This document shows, in pieces, positions 43,661 through 50,754 of a stretch of 64,000 bases of DNA (positions are counted from its first letter, which is position 1; the number at the start of each line of letters is the position of its first letter). A model generated the notes under the pieces. It saw only the letters and a list, made by a program, of their open reading frames with translations, had not been told where the DNA came from and did not search any database. The stretch covers positions 62,001 to 126,000 of the forward strand of contig NZ_JBDUUH010000007.1 in the NCBI RefSeq assembly GCF_039939195.1, written 5' to 3'. Origin of the DNA: Foliimonas ilicis (lineage in GTDB: Bacteria; Pseudomonadota; Alphaproteobacteria; Rhizobiales; Rhizobiaceae). The translations under genes were made by a program, and so were the position numbers.

Positions 43661-45031
43661 TCAGGCGGCCTTTGCAACGACGCGGTTGCGCCCCTTCGTC
43701 TTGGCTTCGTAGAGAGCCATGTCGGCACGCTTCATGAGATCGGCGATCGTGTCATTGCCGAGTTTCAGCGACGAGACACCGACACTCACCGTAACATCGG
43801 CGCTCTTGCCCTCACCTATGATGAACGGCTTGCCCGCCACCAACCCGCGAACGCGTTCTGCAACGCTTTCGGCAACGGCGGCATCCGTATCCGGCATCAC
43901 GACGACGAACTCCTCGCCACCGTAGCGACAGGCCAGATCGATGCCGCGCACATTCTTGCGAAGCCGCTGCGCGAACTCACGAAGCACCTCGTCGCCGCCA
44001 TCATGACCGTAAGTGTCGTTGATCAGCTTGAACCGGTCGAGGTCGGTAATCATGATCGACAGCGGGCGTCCGCGCGACACGGCACGCTCAAACAGCGTCG
44101 CAAGATTTCCGTCGAGATAGCGGCGATTGTGAAGCCCGGTCAGCCCGTCCGTAACAGCCATTTCGATCGTCTGCGTAACGCTGTGCCGCAATTGATCATT
44201 GTAGCGCTTGCGCCGGACCTGAATACGCATGCGCGCAATCAGCTCCTGCCGGTCCACGGGCCGTACGACATAATCGTTCACGCCAAGGTCGAGCGCCCGC
44301 GCAATGCGCTCATCGCCATCGTTTTCCGCAATCAGGATGATCGGCAGGAAGCGTGTACGATCCAGCGAGCGAAGCTGCGAACACAGCCGCAAATGGTCGA
44401 AATCCTTGAATGCGGTGGAAATCAGCACGCATTCATAGGCTTTTTCGGTCGCCTTGAAGAAACCGACATGCGGGTCCGAAACCACATCCATATCCGCAAC
44501 ATTGCGGAAAATTCGATGCATGATTTCGTGATAGGCCGGATTGTCGTCGATCAGCAGCACCTTGGGAATCGCATCCTCTATGCCCTGGCGCCGGTCCAGC
44601 AATTCCTCGATGCCGATATTGTGCGTGGCGGACGCCCGAAGGCGCAGCTCATCGGTCAGCATCTTCAGCCGCACAAGGCTTTTCACCCGCGTCATAAGCT
44701 GCAGATCATTGACCGGCTTGGTCAGAAAATCGTCGGCACCAGCCTCCAGACCGCGCACACGGTCGGCAACCTGATCCAGTGCGGTGATCATCACGACCGG
44801 AATATGCGCCGTCGCCGGATTGGCCTTCAGCCTGCGGCACACTTCGAAACCGTCCATGCCCGGCATCATGATGTCGAGCAGCACGACATCGACCTTGCCG
44901 TTTTCGCAAATATCGAGCGCATCCGGCCCGTTCGTGGCGGTCAGGACTTCGAAATACTCGGCAAGAAGTCGGACTTCGAGAAGTTTGACGTTCGCGGGAA
45001 TATCGTCGACGACGAGGATATGCGCGGTCAT
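43661..45031 (-). CDS. pleD: PleD-like response regulator with GGDEF diguanylate cyclase
   Basis: PleD makes cyclic di-GMP and in Caulobacter drives the swarmer-to-stalked transition. The 456-residue protein has a receiver with phospho-acceptor D53 (LLDIMMPGMDG), a second receiver lacking the acceptor aspartate (VLISTAFKDFD), and a GGDEF domain. The catalytic GGEEF is at 371-375 and the RxxD product-inhibition site is intact as RGID at 362-365. divK lies 37 bp upstream on the same strand, the standard arrangement, so the two are probably one operon. Cell-cycle control is inferred from the family. Confidence 0.96.
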   Translation of the reverse strand: MTAHILVVDDIPANVKLLEVRLLAEYFEVLTATNGPDALDICENGKVDVVLLDIMMPGMDGFEVCRRLKANPATAHIPVVMITALDQVADRVRGLEAGADDFLTKPVNDLQLMTRVKSLVRLKMLTDELRLRASATHNIGIEELLDRRQGIEDAIPKVLLIDDNPAYHEIMHRIFRNVADMDVVSDPHVGFFKATEKAYECVLISTAFKDFDHLRLCSQLRSLDRTRFLPIILIAENDGDERIARALDLGVNDYVVRPVDRQELIARMRIQVRRKRYNDQLRHSVTQTIEMAVTDGLTGLHNRRYLDGNLATLFERAVSRGRPLSIMITDLDRFKLINDTYGHDGGDEVLREFAQRLRKNVRGIDLACRYGGEEFVVVMPDTDAAVAESVAERVRGLVAGKPFIIGEGKSADVTVSVGVSSLKLGNDTIADLMKRADMALYEAKTKGRNRVVAKAA

Positions 45032-45068
45032 GACCTGCTCGAACTCCGTTTTTCCCCGCGGGCCGGCA

Positions 45069-45440
45069 TTACGCGTCGCCCAGATAGGATTTGATCGTTT
45101 CGATGAAACGCGGAACCGAAATCGGCTTCGAGATATAGGCCTCGCAGCCGCCCTGACGGATACGTTCCTCGTCGCCCTTCATGGCGAACGCCGTGACTGC
45201 AATGACCGGAATGACGTGAAGATCGTCGTCTTCCTTGAGCCATTTGGTCACTTCGAGCCCGGAAACCTCCGGGAGCTGAATGTCCATCAGGATCAGGTCG
45301 GGCCGGTGCGTGCGCGCCAGTTCAAGCGCTTCAAGACCGTTGCGCGTGCGCACGGTTTCATAGCCGCTGGCCTCGATCAGGTCGCGAAAGAGCTTCATGT
45401 TCAGCTCATTGTCTTCGACGATCATAACTTTTTTTGTCAT
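45069..45440 (-). CDS. divK: DivK, single-domain response regulator of the cell-cycle phosphorelay
   Basis: DivK is a stand-alone receiver phosphorylated by PleC/DivJ-type kinases that feeds the CtrA network. The 123 residues contain the acidic pair in MIVEDNELN, acceptor D53 (LILMDIQLPEVSG), the switch threonine in AVTAFAMKG and lysine in YISKPISVPRF. The chosen ATG 45440 (MTKKVMIVED) is the family start; ATG 45452 adds four residues. pleD follows by 37 bp. Confidence 0.96.
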   Translation of the reverse strand: MTKKVMIVEDNELNMKLFRDLIEASGYETVRTRNGLEALELARTHRPDLILMDIQLPEVSGLEVTKWLKEDDDLHVIPVIAVTAFAMKGDEERIRQGGCEAYISKPISVPRFIETIKSYLGDA

Positions 45441-45530
45441 CTGAATTCTCATCCCGGCTGCCAGATAGTCTTGGCCGCCATCGCCGCATGCCCCGATAAG
45501 GACATCAAACCCGATGACGACACTAACGCA

Positions 45531-45580
45531 AGAACATTGACGAAACGGAAACCGGATCGTTTGATTCCGTCATATGTTCT
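45531..45580. promoter_or_regulatory. Imperfect palindrome in the divK/DUF3572 divergent gap
   Basis: AGAACATTGACG (45531-45542) faces CGTCATATGTTCT (45568-45580), matching in 12 of 13 positions with one inserted base, and the inner bases hold a further ACGGAA/TTCCGT pair. The symmetric 50-bp element sits between divergent starts and may be an operator or a hairpin. It also holds GAAC-N7-AAAC, one base off an SOS box. Confidence 0.35.
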
Positions 45581-45656
45581 CTTTGGTTTCAGTTCGGCTT
45601 GCAGTCTTTCCAGCAACTGTCTAGTTCAGGAGTAGATTGCCGCTGGATTGCCGCCG

Positions 45657-45956
45657 ATGAACAGACAGAGCTTAACGCCGGAAAACGCCGAAACAATAGC
45701 GGTAAGCGCGCTGGCCTTCATTGCTTCCGACCCGGAATTGCTGCCGCGCTTCCTGTCGATGACCGGCATCGAGGCGAACGCCATTCGCGCGGCCGCAAGC
45801 GAGCCGGGTTTCCTTGCAGGCGTCATGCAATTCATCGTCGCGCACGAGCCTACCCTGATGCGCTTTTCGCAAGAATCGGGAATCGCCCCTGAAACCATCG
45901 CCGCCAGCGTGAAAGCCCTGCCGCTTGGCGACGACGACAGCTATCTGGAAGCATAA
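45657..45956 (+). CDS. DUF3572 family protein
   Basis: A 99-residue soluble, helical protein of the alphaproteobacterial DUF3572 family. ENAETIAVSALAFIASDPEL and FLSMTGIEANAIRAAASEPG are typical, with VAHEPTLMRFSQESGI later. I use ATG 45657; a TTG at 45648 is possible. It overlaps the next gene by one base in a TAATG arrangement, so the two are coupled. Function is unknown. Confidence 0.85.
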   Translation: MNRQSLTPENAETIAVSALAFIASDPELLPRFLSMTGIEANAIRAAASEPGFLAGVMQFIVAHEPTLMRFSQESGIAPETIAASVKALPLGDDDSYLEA

Positions 45957-46609
45957 TGAGCGAAGATCCCGAAACAGCCCGCCAGATCGCCGAACTGGCG
46001 CAGGACACCCGCCCGCTTCTCGTTCTCGATGTAGATGAAGTCGTGCTGGAATTCGTACGCCCGCTGATGGGTTTTCTGAATTCTCAGAATCTCGAACTGA
46101 AAACCGATACCTTCCGTCTGGATGGCAACATCGTCGAACTGGGCACCACAAAGGCAGTGGAAAGCGAACGCGTATCCGAACTGATACACGACTTCTTTGT
46201 CGTGCAGGCCGAGTGGCAGGAGCAGCTCGAAGATGCTGCCGATTCGATTGCCGAAATCGCCCGCGGCGCCGAGATCGTGTTGTTGACCGCCATGCCGCAC
46301 CGGCACCGCGAGACGCGACGTGCCCATCTGGACCGCCTTGGCTTCCATTATCCGCTTTTGACCACCGAAAGGGCCAAGGGGCCAGCATTGCGTGCGCTTC
46401 GCGGCAAGACGAAAAGGCCGATCGCATTCGTCGACGACACGCCGCACAATCTGGTTTCGGCACGTGCCAATCTGTCGGATGCACATCTGTTTCACATGAT
46501 GGCGTTCGAGGAATTGCGCCCGGTTCTCCCGCCCCTGCCCGACGACATCATCATGCTGGCAAACTGGCGCGATGCGACACCGAAGATTGCGGCTTCACTC
46601 GGGCTCTGA
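45956..46609 (+). CDS. HAD-like hydrolase family protein
   Basis: A 217-residue protein with a HAD-type layout: LLVLDVDEVVLEF (DxD, residues 23-28 region), LLTAMPHRHRE (motif II threonine), KGPALRALRG (possible motif III lysine) and IAFVDDTPHNL (motif IV acidic pair). The four motifs suggest a working phosphatase, but the substrate is unknown. It starts within the stop of the DUF3572 gene, so translation is linked. The pair sits beside divK. Confidence 0.8.
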   Translation: MSEDPETARQIAELAQDTRPLLVLDVDEVVLEFVRPLMGFLNSQNLELKTDTFRLDGNIVELGTTKAVESERVSELIHDFFVVQAEWQEQLEDAADSIAEIARGAEIVLLTAMPHRHRETRRAHLDRLGFHYPLLTTERAKGPALRALRGKTKRPIAFVDDTPHNLVSARANLSDAHLFHMMAFEELRPVLPPLPDDIIMLANWRDATPKIAASLGL

Positions 46610-46661
46610 AACACGCCGAATCCGCTTTCTATTTCATGCGCTGATGCTGTAATGTCGCGAT

Positions 46662-46676
46662 GTTCATCATCCGTTC
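46662..46676 (+). promoter_or_regulatory. SOS (LexA) box of dinB
   Basis: GTTCATCATCCGTTC at 46662-46676 is an exact match to the alphaproteobacterial LexA operator GTTC-N7-GTTC. It ends 6 bases ahead of the dinB ATG, a position that would block transcription or early elongation. Induction of dinB by DNA damage is inferred. Confidence 0.75.
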
Positions 46677-46682
46677 GCAGCT

Positions 46683-48002
46683 ATGGCCACATCAGCCCAA
46701 AATGATCCAAACCATGGCTTTTGCCGCGACTGCCTGCGCTTCCAGCGCAGCGACGCGCGGCGTTGCGATTCCTGCGGCAGTCCGAGGATCACGCGACATG
46801 CCGAACTCTACGACCTTCACATCGCCCATATCGACTGCGACGCCTTTTATGCAGCCGTCGAAAAGCGCGACAATCCCGAACTGAAGGACCGCCCCGTCAT
46901 CATCGGCGGCGGCAAGCGCGGTGTGGTTTCGACCGCCTGCTACATCGCCCGCATCAATGGCGTGCGCTCGGCCATGCCCATGTTCAAGGCGCTGGAAGCG
47001 TGCCCCGAAGCGGTCGTCATCAAGCCGAACATGGAAAAATACGTCGCAGTCGGGCGCGAAGTACGCGCAATGATGCAGGCGCTGACGCCGCTGGTCGAGC
47101 CGATTTCCATCGACGAGGCATTTCTCGACCTTGCCGGCACGGAGCGGCTTCACGGCCTGCCTCCGGCACTGGTGCTGGCGCGATTTGCACGTCAGGTGGA
47201 ACAGGAAATCGGCATTACCGTCTCGGCCGGGCTCTCCTATTGCAAATTTCTGGCAAAAATCGCTTCCGATTTTCGAAAACCCCGCGGCTTTTCTGTCATT
47301 GGTCAGACAGAAGCCGTTGAATTTCTCGGCCAGCAGCCCGTCACGCTCATCTGGGGCGTCGGCAAAGCGTTCGCGGGAACGCTCGAGCGCGACGGCATTC
47401 GCATGATCAGCCAGTTACAGCGCATGGAGCGCAACGATCTGATGCGCCGCTACGGCACGATGGGCGACCGCCTTTATTATCTCTCGCGCGGAATGGACGA
47501 ACGCCGCGTCCAGCCGGACCACGATGCGAAAAGCGTGTCGGCGGAGACGACCTTCAACAGCGATCTGGCAACATCTGAGGAATTGGTGCCGATCCTGCGC
47601 GCGCTGTCGGAAAAAGTCTCAGCGCGTCTGAAAAAATCCGGCATCGCCGGGCGGACGGTGGTTCTCAAGCTCAAAACGCGTGACTTCAAGATCAGGACAC
47701 GCAATCGCGCGCTCGGCAGCTCGACGCGGCTTGCCGACCGGATTTTCCTGACCGGCCTGCAAATGCTCGAAAAAGAACTCGACGGGACGAAGTACCGCCT
47801 GCTCGGCATCGGCGTCAGCGATCTTTCCGACGATGACCGCGCCGATCCGCCTGATCTCGTCGATGTTCAGTCGCGCAAGCGCGCGCTGGCTGAGGGCGCA
47901 ATGGACGCGCTTCGCGGTAAATTCGGTCGAGCCGCGGTCGAAACAGGCTATACATTCGGGCGTGGCCGCAATGCACATCCGGAACAGGAAACCGAAGATT
48001 GA
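46683..48002 (+). CDS. dinB: DNA polymerase IV with N-terminal zinc-ribbon-like motif
   Basis: Pol IV is a Y-family polymerase for translesion synthesis. The 439-residue protein has the catalytic aspartate in AHIDCDAFYAAVEKRDNPEL and the acidic pair in SIDEAFLDLAGTE, plus helix-hairpin-helix (LIWGVGKAFAGTLERDGI) and little-finger regions. It carries a short N-terminal extension with two CxxC pairs (CRDC and CDSC, residues about 14-31) absent from E. coli DinB. An SOS box lies immediately upstream. The C-terminus is not an obvious clamp-binding peptide. Confidence 0.96.
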   Translation: MATSAQNDPNHGFCRDCLRFQRSDARRCDSCGSPRITRHAELYDLHIAHIDCDAFYAAVEKRDNPELKDRPVIIGGGKRGVVSTACYIARINGVRSAMPMFKALEACPEAVVIKPNMEKYVAVGREVRAMMQALTPLVEPISIDEAFLDLAGTERLHGLPPALVLARFARQVEQEIGITVSAGLSYCKFLAKIASDFRKPRGFSVIGQTEAVEFLGQQPVTLIWGVGKAFAGTLERDGIRMISQLQRMERNDLMRRYGTMGDRLYYLSRGMDERRVQPDHDAKSVSAETTFNSDLATSEELVPILRALSEKVSARLKKSGIAGRTVVLKLKTRDFKIRTRNRALGSSTRLADRIFLTGLQMLEKELDGTKYRLLGIGVSDLSDDDRADPPDLVDVQSRKRALAEGAMDALRGKFGRAAVETGYTFGRGRNAHPEQETED

Positions 48003-48205
48003 CGTCGAAAACCGGAACATATTTTCTGAGATTCAGGCATCAGCGAGATTCACAGAGATAATTTTCTACGATATGCAGAATAATCGATATGAAATTCTCA
48101 AAGGTTGAAAAATCTCCGCGTCCTTCCTCTTGTTGAAGGCCGATGTGAATCCTAATTTGCGGACAAACGGCACATCGCCGCGAAACCACGAACGGAACGA
48201 ACATC

Positions 48206-48982
48206 ATGACCTGGCTAAAATCGCTTTTCATTGCTGGCGCACTTCAGGCAGCGCTCGTCGCAATGCCCGCCCATGCAGGCGAAAACCTCAATGACATCAA
48301 AGCCGCCGGCGCGCTGAAGATCGGCACCGAAGGCACCTACGCGCCCTTCACCTATCATGATGGCAGCGGCAAGCTGGTCGGTTTCGACGTTGAAATCGGC
48401 GAGGCGATCGCAGAGCGTCTTGGCGTGAAGGCCGAATTCCTCGAAGGCAAATGGGACGGCCTGATCGCCGGTCTCGATGCCAAGCGTTACGACGCCGTCA
48501 TCAATCAGGTCGGCATCACCGAAGCGCGCAAGCAGAAATATGATTTCTCCGAGCCGTATATTGCCTCGAAAGCGGTGCTTATCGTGCGCAGCGACGATGA
48601 CAGCGTCAAGGATTTCGCTGATCTCAAGGGCAAGAAATCCGCACAGTCGCTGAGCAGCAATTTCGGCAAGATCGCCGAGGCAGCAGGTGCCGAACTCGTC
48701 GGCACCGACGGTTTCGACCAGTCGATCCAGCTCGTCCTCAACCGCCGCGCTGACGCGACCATAAATGACAGCCTATCCTTCCTCGATTTCAAGAAGCACA
48801 AGCCGGATGCGCCCGTGAAGATTGCCGCCGAGCAGCCTGACGCGGACTATTCGGGCGTCATCATCCGCAAGGGCGAGCCGGAGCTTCTGGCGGCTATCAA
48901 CGATGCACTGAAGTCGATCAAGGACGACGGCACCTACCAGAAGATTTCCGACAAATATTTCGGTCAGGACGTCTCAAAGTAA
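48206..48982 (+). CDS. Amino acid ABC transporter, periplasmic substrate-binding protein (cystine-type)
   Basis: A 258-residue secreted binding protein. The signal peptide covers residues 1-24 (MPAHAG cleavage region). The binding lobe signature is GTEGTYAPFTYHDGSGKLVGF, followed by KWDGLIAGLDAKRYDAVINQV and KYDFSEPYI. The pattern matches TcyA/FliY cystine-binding proteins most closely, so cystine is the likely ligand. A permease and an ATPase gene follow. A stem-loop at 48995-49017 separates it from the permease gene and may raise the level of its mRNA over theirs. The 203-bp upstream gap is AT-rich and holds no gene. Confidence 0.9.
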   Translation: MTWLKSLFIAGALQAALVAMPAHAGENLNDIKAAGALKIGTEGTYAPFTYHDGSGKLVGFDVEIGEAIAERLGVKAEFLEGKWDGLIAGLDAKRYDAVINQVGITEARKQKYDFSEPYIASKAVLIVRSDDDSVKDFADLKGKKSAQSLSSNFGKIAEAAGAELVGTDGFDQSIQLVLNRRADATINDSLSFLDFKKHKPDAPVKIAAEQPDADYSGVIIRKGEPELLAAINDALKSIKDDGTYQKISDKYFGQDVSK

Positions 48983-48994
48983 CGGAGCAGGCAT

Positions 48995-49017
48995 GCGGGC
49001 GGTTTCTTGCCGCCCGC
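48995..49017 (+). promoter_or_regulatory. Intercistronic stem-loop after the binding-protein gene
   Basis: GCGGGCGG (48995-49002) pairs perfectly with CCGCCCGC (49010-49017) around a 7-base loop, without a following U-tract. Stems at this place commonly stabilise the upstream message or terminate partially. Confidence 0.6.
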
Positions 49018-49065
49018 GCAACCAGTCGCTAAACACATAACAACAGTTCAGCGGAAGGCCCTGCA

Positions 49066-49746
49066 ATGCCCCATTGGCTACAACTCATGCTCGACTCGCT
49101 CGGCCCGCTTTTGTGGGCCGGTCTTGTTTTCACGATACCGCTGACGCTTCTGTCTTTCGTGCTGGGCTTGTCGGTCGGACTTCTGGCAGCGCTCGTCAGA
49201 CTTTTCGCAGCGTGGCCGTTCGCGGCAATCATCCGCTTTTATGTCTGGATCATCAGAGGCACGCCGCTTCTGGTTCAGCTCTTCCTGATCTTCTACGGCC
49301 TGCCCAGCGTCGGCATCGTGCTGGATGCGTTCACCGCAGCCCTTATCGGCTTCACGCTGAATGTCGGTGCCTACACGTCCGAGATCATTCGCGCGGCCAT
49401 TTCGTCAGTCGCCAAGGGTCAGTGGGAAGCGTCGTTTTCGATCGGCATGTCGTGGGGCCAGACGATGCGCCGCACAATCCTGCCGCAGGCAGCACGCGTG
49501 GCCGTGCCGCCGCTATCCAACACCTTCATTTCGCTGGTCAAGGATACCTCGCTCGCCGCTGCCATCACCGTGCCGGAGCTGTTTCAATCGGCCCAGCGCA
49601 TCGTCGCCACCACTTACGAACCGCTGATCCTCTACATCGAAGCCGCACTCATCTATCTTGCCATCAGCTCGGTTCTGTCTGCTCTTCAGTCACGACTTGA
49701 AAAGCGGCTCGACCGCTATGGCGGCTTCATGGAGGCGCGGGCATGA
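49066..49746 (+). CDS. Amino acid ABC transporter permease (cystine-type)
   Basis: A 226-residue inner membrane protein with five predicted spans of the HisMQ type. YVWIIRGTPLLVQLFLIFYGL marks the conserved second span, and the EAA loop that contacts the ATPase is EASFSIGMSWGQTMRRTILP. It follows the binding protein by 83 bp and overlaps the ATPase gene by four bases. The complex should be a homodimer of this subunit, since there is only one permease gene. Confidence 0.93.
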   Translation: MPHWLQLMLDSLGPLLWAGLVFTIPLTLLSFVLGLSVGLLAALVRLFAAWPFAAIIRFYVWIIRGTPLLVQLFLIFYGLPSVGIVLDAFTAALIGFTLNVGAYTSEIIRAAISSVAKGQWEASFSIGMSWGQTMRRTILPQAARVAVPPLSNTFISLVKDTSLAAAITVPELFQSAQRIVATTYEPLILYIEAALIYLAISSVLSALQSRLEKRLDRYGGFMEARA

Positions 49747-50516
49747 TCGAACTCACCAATATCGAAAAGACTTTTGGCGACAACACCGTCTTCAAAAACG
49801 TGAATTTGAGCTTCGCGGAAGGCAGCGTGACCGCCCTTGTCGGGCCTTCGGGCGGTGGCAAGAGCACGCTTCTGCGCTGCATCAATCTGCTTGAAATCCC
49901 GACTGCCGGCCGGTTGCAGATCGGGCAGGAAGCGCTTGATTTCGAACCCGGCAAGGCAGTCGGCTGGGCTTCGATCCAGAGACTTCGCCGCCAGACCGGC
50001 ATGGTCTTCCAGAGCTTCCAGCTTTTCCCGCACCGCACGGCCGTCGAAAACGTCATGGAAGGGCTGATCACCGTCCTGAAATGGCCGAAGGAAAAAGCCC
50101 GTAAGCGCGCGCTGGAGCTGCTCGAAAAGGTCGGCCTTGCCCAGAAGGCGGACGCATGGCCAGCGACACTTTCAGGCGGCCAGCAACAGCGCGTCGCAAT
50201 TGCGCGCGCACTCGCCCCTGCTCCAAAAGTGCTGCTGTGCGACGAACCAACCTCCGCGCTCGACCCGGAATTGTCGGGCGAAGTCGTGGAAGTTCTGGCG
50301 CAGCTTGCCCGTGAAGGTACGACGATGGTGATCGCCACGCATGATCTGCGGCTGGCATCGAAGGTCGCGCAGGAAGCCGTGTTTCTGGATGGCGGCGCAG
50401 TTGTCGAGAAAGGCAACGCGCAGGAGCTGTTCTCGACGCCAAAAAACCCGAGGACAATCCGGTTTATTGCAACGATCACGCAGAAGCCGGCTGAGCAAGC
50501 TGGCAGCGGGATTTAG
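49743..50516 (+). CDS. Amino acid ABC transporter ATP-binding protein (cystine-type)
   Basis: A 257-residue ABC ATPase. Walker A is GPSGGGKST, the Q-loop is VFQSFQLFPH, the signature is LSGGQQQRVAIARAL and Walker B LLCDEPTSALD, with the switch histidine in ATHDLR. It overlaps the permease gene by ATGA. The sequence is of the polar amino acid import class near YecC/TcyN. A 44-bp inverted repeat follows its stop. Confidence 0.95.
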   Translation: MIELTNIEKTFGDNTVFKNVNLSFAEGSVTALVGPSGGGKSTLLRCINLLEIPTAGRLQIGQEALDFEPGKAVGWASIQRLRRQTGMVFQSFQLFPHRTAVENVMEGLITVLKWPKEKARKRALELLEKVGLAQKADAWPATLSGGQQQRVAIARALAPAPKVLLCDEPTSALDPELSGEVVEVLAQLAREGTTMVIATHDLRLASKVAQEAVFLDGGAVVEKGNAQELFSTPKNPRTIRFIATITQKPAEQAGSGI

Positions 50517-50555
50517 AAGACTGCATTTTTAATAGAAACGCTGGCGGGACATCAC

Positions 50556-50712
50556 CCCCCTCTGCCCTGCCGGGCATCTCCCCCTCAAGGGGGGAGATTA
50601 CTCCGTCACGAACGCGCTGCATCAATTTTTGACGTCGCAGAATGCAGGCGGAGAGAGTGATGTCATCCAATCTCCCCCCTTGAGGGGGAGATGCCCGGCA
50701 GGGCAGAGGGGG
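50556..50712. repeat. 44-bp perfect inverted repeat element between convergent genes
   Basis: The arm at 50556-50599 (starting CCCCCTCTGCCCTGCCGGGC) has its perfect reverse complement at 50669-50712, with 69 bases between. Each arm itself has short hairpins (GCCC/GGGC and CTCCCC/GGGGAG), and the centre holds CTGCAT/ATGCAG and CTCCG/CGGAG. The arm is of the GC-rich kind scattered through rhizobial genomes. It lies between the convergent ABC ATPase and dnaE genes and could end transcription in both directions. No transposase is present. Confidence 0.8.
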
Positions 50713-50754
50713 TGCCTCGCGATTCCATCAACACAGGAACCGCTCTCGGAATCC

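Noticed and set aside
44003..45094. 363-codon plus-strand frame opposite pleD
   Set aside because: Complement of PleD with intact receiver and GGEEF motifs; no ribosome site.
45531..45545. Possible SOS box ahead of divK
   Set aside because: GAAC-N7-AAAC misses one base of the second half-site, so I list it only as part of the palindrome.
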